Shown piece after piece: positions 23,095 to 34,583 of a stretch of 64,000 bases of DNA. The DNA lies in NCBI GenBank assembly GCA_948567375.1, contig OX419757.1, positions 62,001-126,000 on the forward strand, given 5' to 3'. This DNA is from Lunularia cruciata (taxonomy: Eukaryota; Streptophyta; Marchantiopsida; Lunulariales; Lunulariaceae). Position numbers and translations under genes: made by a program. How positions within the stretch are numbered: position 1 is the stretch's first letter; every line of letters starts with the position of its first letter. The notes under the pieces were generated by a model. The model did not search any database, was not told where the DNA came from, and saw nothing but the letters and a program-made list of their open reading frames with translations.

Positions 23095-25485
23095 ATGAAC
23101 AACTCAGAGAGACTGGATGTAGAATTGGCTGCTAGTTGTCATGCAGGTCCAGCACAAGATCCCGGACGAGACGAAATCATCATCGAAGTAGAACTTGACG
23201 ACGATGGACGTCCAAGACGTACTGGTATTATCGAATCGAATTATCGAATTAGTCTGTGCTGCTCTTTGGATGCGGTGAAAGAGTAGCTCATGCTTACACA
23301 TCTCACAACAACTTCCAAATGGCCCGTTGTTGACTACCCTGAACTCTTGCATCGTGACTCAATGTCCTCTCCTACTTACATGCTTCGTTTCTCTACTGTA
23401 CTGTGGGGCAGGAACGTTTCTCACAGCCTCTGCACACGCTATCACGGTTGTGATAGGATCTGGAGTTCTTAGCTTGGGTTGGAGTGTTGCTCAGCTTGGC
23501 TGGATAGCTGGCCCGCTGGTGAACTTAGCTTTTGCCGGGATCACCTACTTCACATCCATACCCCTTGCCGATTCTTATCGGTATATGGATCCTGTCTCGG
23601 GGAGGAGGTTGCATACCTTCATGGATGCGGTGAAAGCATATGTAGGTGCGTCTGGTTTATGTAATCACCCATCACCGACCGGGTCACAACATATAAACGA
23701 TACCATATTGGAGATATCAGATGTATTAGAAACCGTCGGAGGTCACATAACCGTAAACCGCTCAACTGTCAATCGCGAGTCATTTGTTTGTTCGCAATCA
23801 GGGGAACTGTTTCTAGTTTCTTTTTCGTTTACCAGAAGGAGTCTGAGCCCACGAGCTGCGGGTGGGAACGACAAAGGGAATTTGACGATGCTTAGGATTA
23901 GCTCCGAGTATTGTTAGATTGATTGAATGGAGTTTGGATCTGTTCGCACGGCGCATTGAGACGTTTGTGTGCGGCCTCGTTCAGTATATGAATATTTTCG
24001 GTGTTTGTGTGGGATACACAATCACCGCAGCCACCAGCATGGTGTAAGGATTCATAACTTCCCATAACTTTGCTCTCAGCTCACAGACTTTTCAATCTCA
24101 TGTACAATGAACTTGATCACGGATATCATCTGTCTCTTTGTCGCAGGGCTGTTAAACGTGCCGTGTGTTTCCACGAGGAGGGACATAATGCGAGCTGCAA
24201 GGTGCCAAGCAACACATATATGTTAATTTTTGGGTTGATACAGATTGTCTTCTCTCAGATCCCAAACTTGGCAGAGGCTGGTGGTTGTCGATTGTGGCCG
24301 CTGTGATGTCCTTTTCATATGCAGGCATAGGTTTAGGTTTGAGTATTGTCAAGACATTCCAGACAGGCCATTCCCATGGAAATCTCGGGGGTTATCCAGC
24401 CGGTCCCGAGGAGGGTGTGAATACTCTCATGCTCAAAAGATGTGGAAAATGTTTTCGGCTTTGGGCGATATTGCTTTTGCATATGGCTTCATAATCATTT
24501 TACTCAACATTCAAGTGAGTACTACATTTTCATTTTAGAGTTCAAATGGTATTATAACTTTCAAGGTTTATGTAGGGTTGAGAATTATATGAACTAGGTT
24601 TTACTTTCATACAATACTAGAAAATTATGCACAAGTTAACTATTTGTGTTGGACTAACCAATTCTCTTTTGGCAATAAAACCAGGATACACTAAGACGGC
24701 CACCAGCAGAAAATAGAACGATGCGAAAAGTTGCTCTAGTCACCAACTTAACGTGTAGTTTATTTTATCTTTCGGTTGGATGTTTTGGATATGCTGCTTT
24801 TGGAAATGCAGCTCCTGGGAACTTGCTCACTGGTTTCGGATTCTATGAGCCTTATCGTTTGGTCATACTCGGGAACTTGTGCATTGTGGTACACCTGTGC
24901 GGAGCCTTTCAGGTAAGGTAACACTTTCGTAAGTTTGGAAGATTTATATTCGTAAAATTGCTTATGTTAAGTTTTATCGAAACCAAACTATAATCCGATA
25001 CCTTTTCAACTCAACGTGCTTACACCTAACAACTCTTCTTCTGTGAACGTTCTTCAGGTTTTTGCACAACCCCTTTATGCTTTTGTCGAAGCTAGCGCTA
25101 GGAGGTGTTTCCTTCAACCAGGCCGCAATGTTAAGACTTTTGCTGTCTACTTGCCTTGTGTGGGGTTCGTTCGAGTAAATTTATGTGTTCTCGTTTGGAG
25201 GTCAGCTTTGTAGGCTTCACCACTTTCATTGCTGCATTGTTGCCATTTTTCAACAGCATCATGGGCATATTGGGGGCCTTGGGATTCTTCCCTCTAAGTG
25301 TCTATTTCCCCGTGCGGATACACATGACACGAGTCGGGATGGAGTCTTTCAGTTGGAGGTGGTGGTTATTGTGGTTACTCATGGTAGTTTGTCTTTTAGT
25401 CTCGCTTTGTGCGTTCCTAGGCTCAGCACCGGACATAAAAGTTGCAAGTAAGCACTTTGTACCTTTCCATGGTAATGCTGATTAG
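23095..25485 (+). pseudogene. Amino acid permease, AAP type (AAAP family), broken as read
   Basis: Plasma-membrane H+/amino acid symporter family. Exons by homology and splice sites: 23095-23224 (N-terminus ending DDDGRPRRTG), 23412-23645 (TASAHAITVVIGSGVLSLGW, IPLADSYRYMDPVSG), 23950-24043 (CGLVQYMNIFGVCVGYT), 24147-24514, 24685-24912 (GCFGYAAFGNAAPGNLLTGF) and 25058-25485 (LPFFNSIMGILGALGFFPLS). Domain order and several intron positions are typical of plant AAPs. The ATG at 23095 follows a TCTCGAA triple repeat. Defects: one-base losses near 24274-24279, 24420-24431 and 25207-25210, and CAC (23947-23949) where the exon-3 acceptor CAG should be. Since the protein is otherwise well kept, this is either a young pseudogene or a gene with assembly indels. 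Confidence 0.85.
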
Positions 25486-26369
25486 GAGGATTGCATAAGA
25501 AACATAACTTAGAGAAGCTACTTAGTTCATATGTCTTCGGGTGCAATCCTGGAGTGTAATGTATAATTTTCATTTGTGTTTGTCGCCGATTTCTTGTAAA
25601 TTTTCTTTAGGAAACATGCCTTCTCTTTGTTTCTTGCCATCATCTTTCACCATTGTCTACTCCAATTATGGTGTTTCTCACCGTCTGCCACCGAAATACA
25701 ACTGATCCTCTGAGTATGGTGGATGGACCCAGGTTTGATAGTGGAGGTGACTCCCAAGACAAAGAACGATTTAGTTTATATCTTTGTCACACAAATACTC
25801 TGGATCTAGTGCCTCGCTTTCAGTCGACTCAAAGTAATGCCCCGGAAGTCAAGCCTAAGAGAATCGAGAGGTTAGAAGCAGGTGACCCGCCACTCCAGTG
25901 CTGGGATAGCAGTAGCTCTACAGTCAGCAGCATGCTAATAACAACCGTCGTTAATTAGGTCCAGCTCTCATATGAATTAGCTAGGTTAGTGGGCTTTTTG
26001 TTTACTGTCTTTCCAAACCTTGTACAGGGATAGTCTATCGTGGTTTCTTATCTGTCAACTCAAGCCATCGGTAGCGTTCAGACACTATATTCGAACCTTC
26101 AGGGACTTCGTATCTTGTTCCCCAGTTACAAGTTACAAGTTTACTTCTCAGATTTGATTAAGTAGAAATAGTCGTTTGGAAAACTAAAGTACCTAATTAC
26201 TGTCTATAATCTTTTGTTTCTACAAAGACTCAGCCAAAGAGATAAATAGAGAATTAGTGACTTTATATCTCTACATTGCAGATGTCCATTATAGAGAAGT
26301 TACTGGATTATTGTGAAGAAGCAATCTGCAGAACATATGTAAACTTCTGGAGCCAATCATTGCATGAAA
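25486..26369. other. 3' flank of the permease gene
   Basis: No domain recognised. The open frame 25653-25958 (+, 101 codons) lacks any motif I know and is probably 3' untranslated or intergenic sequence. Confidence 0.4.
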
Positions 26370-26767
26370 GCCTGTCTTCATTTGGAAAATCCACAAGCTA
26401 GGTAGTCACCACAATACAAAATCTATATTTGTCTGCCGGGGGAAACGTTTGGATGAGATCCCTTTTCGTGGACGAGCATCATTCATGAAGTACCGAGGTT
26501 CAAGCCCGTCTTCATTTGGAAAATCCACAAGCTAGGTAGTCACCACAATACAAAATCTATATTTGTCTGCCGGGGGAAACGTTTGGATGAGATCCCTTTT
26601 CGTGGACTAGCATCATTCATGAAGTACCGAGGTTCAAGCCTGTCTTCATTTGGAAAATCCACAAGCTAGGTAGTCACCACAATACAAAATCTATATTTTT
26701 TGCCGGGGGAAACGTTTGGATGAGATCCCTTTTCGTGGACGAGCATCATTCATGAAGTACCGAGGTC
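26370..26767. repeat. Tandem repeat, three ~134-bp units
   Basis: Units start at 26370, 26504 and 26638 with GCC(T/C)GTCTTCATTTGG and end with GAAGTACCGAGG. The first two are nearly identical; the third has a small deletion (TATATTTTTTGCC instead of TATATTTGTCTGCC). Near identity points to recent expansion. No coding potential conserved in the unit. Confidence 0.9.
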
Positions 26768-27024
26768 CAGAGTTAGCTAAGCTGCTCGAGATGGACCGAC
26801 GGCCCAAAGAACACGAAATACTTTGTAGGTCCGAGGGGCCGGGGACCGGTGACTGTCCGACAGCGCCATGAGGGTGGACTGTCAGACAGGGTTCTCTCGC
26901 TTGGGTGAAGCCCGTTGTATAACAATTTTCTTCAATATTTTGAGAAAAGGACCTCCGTTCTCCATTAATCTCATGGTGGATTCCTCCTTGGATGTTTTGT
27001 TGTGAGACAGTGCAAACCAATAGA

Positions 27025-27369
27025 TCAGTGGTCTCCTAGATAAATCTGCTTGAGCATCAAAAATTGCTGATGATGAGCAATACTCAGATCCACGTTAACC
27101 TTCCGTTGATTAACGTTCAGTCCTTGCTCTCTCACAAGTTTGATCCTCTGCTTCAGTATGACACTATCACTGTGTTTTGATATCAATTTCAGCTCCGTGG
27201 TTGGCGACCGTATCTCCCAGAAAGAGATCACCAACCCCAACCATGCAGACGACTGTTGTGCATGTTCAGAGAGATAGATCTCCACAGGGTTTTGACTAGT
27301 CACAAAAACAAAATTGAAGTTCAATGAAGAGTTCAGCGCCATGTAATCCTTGTAATACCGCATGGTCAA
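27025..27369 (-). CDS. Hypothetical open frame
   Basis: 114 codons on the minus strand with mixed, protein-like composition (for example VISFWEIRSPTTELKLISKH and NVNQRKVNVDLSIAHHQQF). I do not recognise a family. A second open frame (26691-27020, -) lies 3' of it on the same strand, but it overlaps the 134-bp repeat. It may be an exon or a pseudogene remnant; no clear splice structure was found. Confidence 0.2.
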   Translation of the reverse strand: MTMRYYKDYMALNSSLNFNFVFVTSQNPVEIYLSEHAQQSSAWLGLVISFWEIRSPTTELKLISKHSDSVILKQRIKLVREQGLNVNQRKVNVDLSIAHHQQFLMLKQIYLGDH

Positions 27370-27419
27370 AACAATCTTTTAGGAAGGACGCAAAGGCTCA
27401 AATCTTTATTGTGGGGCAG

Positions 27420-27570
27420 GAGCGTCGGTGACAGTCTCCGCTCACTCTATCACAGCAGTGATAGAATCAGGAGTTCTCGCATGGCATGAGTGTCGCTCAG
27501 CTTGCTTGGACGGCTGGCCTTAGTCAACTTTGCCTTTGCAGCAATCTTTGCGTACTTCACGATCCTACAG
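27420..27570 (+). pseudogene. Amino acid permease exon-2 remnant
   Basis: Follows TTGTGGGGCAG, nearly the same acceptor context as exon 2 of the upstream permease (CTGTGGGGCAG at 23401-23411). Across frames it reads SITAVIESGVL, then SVAQLAWTAG and NFAFAAIFAYF, the start of AAP exon 2. Frameshifted and without flanking exons. Confidence 0.7.
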
Positions 27571-27571
27571 C

Positions 27572-27990
27572 ATCTATGTAATTGTAAAGCCTCCACCCCA
27601 AGACAGGATCCATGTACCTATAAGATTAGGCAAGGAGGATTGAAGTAAAGTACTAACCCAGATATGCATTTACAGCATCTACAGAAGTATAGAACCTCCT
27701 CCCCGAGACAAGATTCACATACCGATAATAAGAACAGGCAAGGAGAATTGAGGTGAAGTACGTAATGACTAACGGGCTAGCTATCCAAGCAAGCTGACGA
27801 ACACTCCATCCTGAGTCCTAGGGAGTCCCGATGCAAGAATTCAGCGTATTCAACAGCGAGCCATTTGAAAGTTTGACGATTGAGATTGTAAACATGACAG
27901 GCGCTCTGACCCCATCTAAAGAACAACACAGTTTAATTCAATTACATACCGAGTTGCTTCCCCTGTAGAAAGAGACATACAACATTACTA
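27572..27990 (-). pseudogene. Inverted amino acid permease fragments (intron 1 to exon 2)
   Basis: On the minus strand, ~27990 to 27830 resembles intron 1 of the permease at 23225-23411 (shared AATGGC(T/C)CG(C/T)TGTTGA and GAACTCTTGCATCG-type blocks), then 27825-27655 reads as exon 2 (QLAWIASPL, YFTSILLACSY, VSGRRFYTSVDAVNAYLG). A second partial copy of the exon-2 3' half follows at ~27650-27575 (YMDPVLGWRLYNY). This is a decayed paralogue in the opposite orientation to 23095-25485. Confidence 0.7.
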
Positions 27991-28041
27991 GTTGGATACC
28001 CTCCCTAGAAAGCAAGAACAGAGAAAGGCGACCGCATAGAA

Positions 28042-28076
28042 AACACGAAGGATGGGAAGGCCCCATCCTTCGTGTT
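28042..28076. repeat. Perfect stem-loop, 15-bp arms
   Basis: AACACGAAGGATGGG, five-base loop AAGGC, then the exact complement CCCATCCTTCGTGTT. It lies at the edge of the inverted permease fragment. Origin unknown; no further symmetrical flank seen. Confidence 0.8.
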
Positions 28077-28079
28077 CGA

Positions 28080-29280
28080 AGACACGTACAAGTGATACAA
28101 AAGAAGTAAAATGGGGCTAATCTGCAGTAGCAAGAAGTAGGATTTTAAGGTTTAGGGTTGATGTGTATCAGATGAGAAAGATCAGAAAGATCAGAAAGAT
28201 CACAGCGCGTACACCATTCAAAACCTGAAAACCCAGAACAGAAGACTCGATACATATACAAGGAACTCGAACATCATACAACCAGCTTCGAAACCACCGA
28301 TCACATAAGGAAAAACTCGTACCCCTGGCATTTCCCTTCAGTCTTCATGTGACGAGCTTTGATTACAACTAAATTTTCATGCCGATTTAGAGTAAACTAC
28401 ATCCTCAACTGGAGAGACGTGAAATCACCTATTTTGACAAAATACGACTAGATTAAGCGTTTACCTTGTGTACCTAAACTTTAAAGTCAATTTGTAACAT
28501 TGTATAATTTATCCCTCACAAAACACCTGTGCTTAACAAAATCCCCGCTTCGGTACGTTCTCCTTCTAGGAAATCCTGTAAGATATCTTATTCGTCTCCG
28601 CAAACACCTCGTCTCAAGATCTGCCGCCATATCAACGATGTTCAGCCAGAGAGAGCGAATTCAGCATTCCGGAAATGGGGTCAAAAAATGACACAAAGTT
28701 TTAGCCAGACCTTTTATCCCTAAACACTTTCAAAGGGGGTAAAGCCTTGGGAAAGATAAAGTGCAGGACTGCCATATAAGTATATACTTGTTAGAACTTG
28801 ACGATTTACCTTCTCTCGCTTTCCTCTGCCGAGCACGTCCCTTTTAAACTTAGTCCTGAACATGTCCGCTCAGAACACCTGAGAAAGGGAACCATCTCAA
28901 AGTGGTAGTATAGACGGATAACAGCTGCATTGAACCTGAAGATAACTGAAGTTCCACAACGTTTTGGAAATCGGAGCGCAATCCTCACCTCACTCCACAA
29001 GTAACCGGAATATGCTGCGCTCTAACCTCCGATTAGATGCCCAAAGCGTGATTCAAAATTAGTTTTATCGGCCATCGGAATTCCCTCCGTCACCTGAATC
29101 CATATAATTCCGATTCTTCAAATTAAAACCTCTATTCATGTCGTCATGGCATCGGCCGACGAAATGTACTGCAATAACTCTTTGATATTTACCCTAATTA
29201 AACCCTAAAACCCTAAACATGGATACTCACCTTGCTATATAATAATGTTACGAAGAAAATATTTAATGGGAAGGTTTAGG
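28080..29280. other. Gene-poor stretch with telo-box motifs
   Basis: Contains GATCAGAAA microrepeats (~28170-28200), GGTTTAGGGTT (~28148) and AAACCCTAAAACCCTAAAC (~29201-29219). Such telo-boxes are common in plant promoters, but no gene can be attached to them here. Small open frames (28500-28723 +, 28806-29000 -) have no recognised motif. Confidence 0.45.
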
Positions 29281-30700
29281 GCTGCTCTGACTTATAGCAA
29301 ACTTAGGTTTTAAGTTAGCTTTACAAATAAAATTGACTATTGTATGAAATGAATTCTTCAATGTATTTCCAAACTAAATCTTCTCCGGTAAACTATTTTT
29401 TAGTTCATATTTCTCCAACTAAGTAGAGGTTCAAACTCAATTTTCAGGTAACCTTTGCATACAGAATCCACTGCTATAGAGCATATCAGTTCTGCCTATA
29501 TTTGAGAACTCAAATTTCTACAGAAAATTCAATACTTTAAATGCTAGAAACTCAATTTTCGAATGGGTTGTATATAGACATACAACTTTATACAAAAAAC
29601 TTAATTTCCAAGCTTTCCAGTGTGTTTTTTGGAAATTGAGTTTCTAAAGTACTTCTAGACGAAGTTTTCTACAGAATCTCAAAATTCAAGTCAATATTTC
29701 TCTACTATTCGTATTTTTTTAACTTAGTTCCAAGAGACCTTTGCACATCAAGTCAACGTTTGGATTAAAAACAAACTAAGCTTTGATTGCAACTTTAAAT
29801 TCAGATCTTCATAAAATATTAATTTGCAAGTTAACTAGGTTTTTTATGAATTTCATGGATATAGCTTATGAGATTTATCATTCGGACAATAGAAAAAGTA
29901 TAATTTCAAACCGAGTTTATATAGAAATTTTAGTATAAAATTACATTAACGACTGAGTTTCCTCAACATGAGCCTATTTCATGCATAAAGGCTACTTGGA
30001 AAAAGTAAGTGTCCAACATTAAGTCCCATTACGAAGATTCCAATTTTAATTTTTTTTTGAATTACACTGGAAATTGAGTTTCTTGAATAGAATTCAATTA
30101 TTCATGTGATGACTACTTGAAAACTTAGTTTTCAACATTCAAAAAATTGAAAACATTATGGTTAAACCGGAGTTCTCTTTACAAAATTCAATCTAGAACA
30201 ACCTCATGAACGAGTTTCTTATATAAAATTTAATCCCGAGGTTAGCTCGCTTGGAAATTGGGCTTCAATCATTTAAACTATAGCGAAATAAAGACTTAAA
30301 ATTGATTTTGGTAGAGAAAATTAAATCTAAATTTACTTCGGAAATTTAGTTTCTTGTACAGAACTTAGCTTTATGTGGAATGCTCACTTTGAAGAAGAAG
30401 CACCAATATCCCAAGAATAGAAAGATTATGGTTTTTAATTTATTTTCTTGTAGAAAAATCTATGTAAAAGGATATCAAAAATTTTAAGTCATGAAAATCA
30501 TATGTAAAGCTTGCTTGGAGATTGAGTTCCAAATATTTTCAAATATATTAGAAATTAAGTTAAGTGGAAGTAATAAGAGTAAATTTATATTTATTTCTTA
30601 CTTTTAATGGAGTTTCAATCATCAAAAAATAGAAAAATTATGGCTTAAAATTATTTGGAAAGAAATATGATATAAGCATATGCTTATATGATAGTTTTTC
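29280..30700. repeat. Decayed tandem array, ~135-bp unit
   Basis: The block (T)TGGAAATTGAGTTTCT and variants recurs at about 29626, 30068, 30250, 30340 and 30515, usually followed by an ACAGAAAATTCAATCT-like block. Between ~29990 and 30606 the spacing from one CTTGGAAA/CTTGAAAA start to the next is roughly 120-137 bases (starts near 29993, 30116, 30247, 30383, 30513). The units are too diverged to delimit exactly. Confidence 0.5.
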
Positions 30701-33430
30701 TTACCACCTAGGTTCAAGATGTGTATTGTTTTTGTATAGCACAAAATATAACTTAGAATAGTGGACTTAAATAATGTAATAATTTATTGAGAATTATGGC
30801 TTATTTTGCATAAAATTAAAGAATATTTTCCATTGTACCCTTCAAAAGTAAAGCATATATTTTAGTTCTTAAAACACCTTTTCATATGTTGCCTTCAATG
30901 GTGAATATCCTTAAGAACTATTAATTTATGTGTGTGATTAATTTATTACTCCTTGTGAAAACAAGAACAAGGAGACTGCAACATGGAAAGTCTGGATAAA
31001 TTTTACAATAGATAAAAATAAGATAATAGTTATGATTACCATATAAAAAAACTATTTGTTACTAGAGCTATATTGAGAAAGCCATGTTAGGTAGTGTTGT
31101 AAAGGAAGATAGGTAGAATCATTGAGAAAACATTTACTCATGTTGTGTTTAGAAGAACATTATGATAGATATGTGATAAGAAAATTATAGTATCTGGGAA
31201 ATTAAATTTCAAGACCCCATAAATTGATGAAACCATGAAGCTAAAGATGCAGGATGGTTGGATTTATATTTAATTTTATCATTTATCATAATAATTGGTA
31301 TATGATTCTTCCATAAGTGAGAAAATGGATCAAGATCTTTATTTGGGTCAAACCATAACTCATATAAATTTTTTAGTTACTATGATTGAAATGGTGTTGT
31401 ATCTAGTATTTACTATAATTTGTGTATATTTGATTAAGTTTTACAATGTACACGATAGATTTAGAATTATTTTTTACTATATTTTTTTTTAATGATGATT
31501 ATATCCATAGAGCTAATTTAGATATCAGATCATTTCAGTTGAACTCTATATTGTATATTTATAATAAAATTTTAGTGCATGATAGTCAAAATCTTGTATC
31601 CTTAAATTGGTATCTATTTTCATCGGTGTTCTCCTTGTAGAAATATAAAATGTTAGATATTGATCTAAAGATACATAACGCACCTAGAATATGCTTGGCA
31701 GGAGAGATTGTAGTTTGTAGTTTCTCATGTTATGATAAAGGTTAAAAGGTATAATTTCTTTTTCCTTAGGTTGACCTTTTAATTGAAAATTTTAGAGGTT
31801 TTATATCTCAAAAAGAATTGAAATTAAAATTAGAAGGATATGTTGGATTAATTTCATCCTTTATTAAAAAATAAAATATTAAATATTAAATTTATATATT
31901 CTGGAGATTTTATAAAAATATATAGAAAAATTGGCTTAATAGAGTTCAGTGTTATCAATTTTATTTTGTCCTTGAGCTCAATTTGGGATCGGACCTCATG
32001 TTATTTTTTATTTCTCATAAGTATGGCTAACCAATTATGTAATATATAAGTAAAATCCACAAAAAGCATAACTATGAGAAGAGTTCTTATCCTTGATCTT
32101 AGTCACTCTTGCTGACTAAAGAACATCTAGGTGTGTATCTGTATTCCATTTTTTGCAAGTCTACTTAATATAGTGTCAATTTTTGCTAGATTCTTCTTAT
32201 TTTGCACCCTCAAAGTAATGCGAGCAAGGAGTTTAGGATCTATGGGCCAATCCATGGCGACACTCACACATGCAACAATTTTCTGTACCTCTTCGCATCG
32301 TAATATATCCAACCGGTACTGTAACTCTATCTATCATTGGAGGCTTTACATGCACGAGTACAGGCCGCCATGTCGGTTCGTGCATACTCTGCACGAACCT
32401 ACATCTGCTTAGAAGACTTGATTATAGAGCAGATTCCTTTCTTAGTTTGATTTCCGTTTGATCTTGTACTCCTTGGGCTTGTGCTTGGGCTCTCTCACCT
32501 TTAACAGGATTTTGAGTTCTTTTTGTTCTCTTTTGCTCTTATACAAGGGGACATTCGAGCCTTGCTTTGAGCGCAGAGAGTAATCTAAGCTATTTCTTGG
32601 CATACAGTACTCGGAATTCAACCTTCAGTATGGCAATAGGAAAGGGCCTATTCGGGTATTCGCCGACATAATTCTAAGATGTTCGAGTTCTATGCATGCC
32701 CGAGTTCGCACCCTCCACGAACTGAACTTCTAAAGATTTTTGTCACTACATGATTATCTGATCTTTCAGGACGTAAAGTGTGTTTAGGTTTAGGTCAAAG
32801 TCAAAGTCAGAGGTTTACAGTTTAAACTAAACCCTAAACTACACATTCGAACATTTTCAGCGACTTGGGTGACAAAATAGATCCTTTCTGGATTGGTCGT
32901 AGATTTGCATCTAGAAGGAAGTCTGTTGTACATTCGAATACCTTACAGTGCAAAACTACACTGAGCAAGTCCAACTATACCTTTCCCCCGATTCCTGGAA
33001 GCAGACTCAAAACTCATAAAGAAGTTCGAATCTATACATGTCGATCAATTTGCTGTGAGCAGAAAATATTTTGTTGGTAAATGATGATTTGAAAAGTTAA
33101 ACATCGTTTCTATGAATGCGAAACCAGCGAAGCAAAAAGCTTCGACCGATATCTACTTTAACCACAACTAATAAACTGTGAACGTTTAGAACCGTTAAAA
33201 TTCTAAGCTCTTGGCAATATTTGGACGACCCAAGTGCTGTGATGGGACGCTAATGTCCATCACGCGTTTCGGGATCGTGGAGCACGGTTTGATAGGCTCT
33301 GATATCATGCGAAGTGTTCCTCTTTGGCATCAGCATCCTTCCCGAATCCGAGTTCTAGATCCGGTGAACTAGTTTATTGACTGTACAAGACGACTGCGCG
33401 CTGAGCCATACTCAAAATCAACGATTATTG
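30701..33430. other. AT-rich intergenic sequence
   Basis: No coding domain recognised on either strand. Open frames at 31295-31640 (+), 32127-32312 (-) and 32865-33080 (+) are short. GC content rises from ~32100, and a TAAACCCTAAAC telo-box lies near 32828, but no gene model can be supported. Confidence 0.45.
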
Positions 33431-33436
33431 ACACTA

Positions 33437-34093
33437 CTAAGAGAATATGGACGAGTGCGCTGTGTTAGTCTGTATCGCATAAGCATGGGAATATGATTCA
33501 TAATTTTTATGTTTCCGAGTGTGAGTTCTCGGCTTTTTATATTTCGCTTGGGTGGATGGCCGAAGAACCTCTGGAGCAATATTCTCCTGGCCGTAGGTCC
33601 TAAGCTGGTGCGATGCAGCCCGGCAATCAGACCATCCCCGCCCATTGGTTACCCACTGAATTTGACTCTGATTGTAGTCTCCTGGATCATGCAGCAAACT
33701 CTGGTTCTCAGCTTGAACAACCTGCAGAACTGACTTGTGCTGATCATGTACGTGACTGTTAGGCTTCTTGAAGTAGCTCAGACCATTAGCTTGCAAGATT
33801 TCGATGACAGGATGATCTTGAGTAAGATTTGGAGTGTCATTTTTATGCTTTTCGACTACGATCTGGCTGTCAGATCTAAGAACGTGCCAATTTTGACCAT
33901 GAACCCACTGCATTGGTTCCGGATGACAAGTGTAACGGGTCCTTCCTTGAGAATCTTTTTGGCAATCTCCGTGAAGAACTTGCACCGCCTTAGTCTCATA
34001 GTCTTGAGTTTTGGTCTTCAGCTCCTCAAGTTCCTGTAGTCCAGCTGGTGTTGCCTGTACAGAATAGAATAAGACCTCATTCTTTACATCCAA
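33437..34093 (-). CDS. Hypothetical open frame, 218 codons
   Basis: A long open frame for this base composition. It starts MDVKNEVLFYSVQATPAGLQ and has an acidic/basic, possibly helical stretch (LQELEELKTKTQDYETKAVQ), then becomes His/Gln-rich. A neighbouring minus-strand frame also looks protein-like (EIAKKILKEGPVTLVIRNQ), so a frameshifted gene is possible. No family recognised; no other exons could be connected. Confidence 0.3.
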   Translation of the reverse strand: MDVKNEVLFYSVQATPAGLQELEELKTKTQDYETKAVQVLHGDCQKDSQGRTRYTCHPEPMQWVHGQNWHVLRSDSQIVVEKHKNDTPNLTQDHPVIEILQANGLSYFKKPNSHVHDQHKSVLQVVQAENQSLLHDPGDYNQSQIQWVTNGRGWSDCRAASHQLRTYGQENIAPEVLRPSTQAKYKKPRTHTRKHKNYESYSHAYAIQTNTAHSSIFS

Positions 34094-34583
34094 TGCTTCA
34101 GCCTTAACTTGTGGTCAAAGAAATGTCCACTTTGAAGTTGACACCACAAGCTCTGGGATTCTCCTTCGGCTGTTGAATTGTAGAGACATTACCGATACAA
34201 AAGTTTCTGAATACATGGAAATAACTCTGCTAGCTCGCTACGTATGAATTATGTTTCAACCAATACTAGCTTCCAAGCACGTTAATGGATCATGATTACC
34301 TGACGCACGCTAATTTTTCTTCTTATTTTACAAACTCAATCGCTAGTTATGATGCAAATTGTCTCCAGTTATCTCTGTACTTACAGCGTATTGATATGCT
34401 TTCCCTCTCCCACCATCGCCAACCCGCCGTAGTTTCTGCTGTTTCCAAAGTCTGGATCAATTGTGGTTTGCCGGAGCATAGTCAGTGATCTTAAGTTGCA
34501 CGATGGTCAAGACCAGATCCGTGTCTGTCGATTAGCTCTGATTTCAACATTTGTGTTAAGATCATGCATCGAGTAGATAATTT

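Noticed and set aside
33509-34039. Two + strand open frames of 74 and 100 codons
   Set aside because: They overlap a longer minus-strand frame and show no motif; neither strand is certain, but the + frames are weaker.
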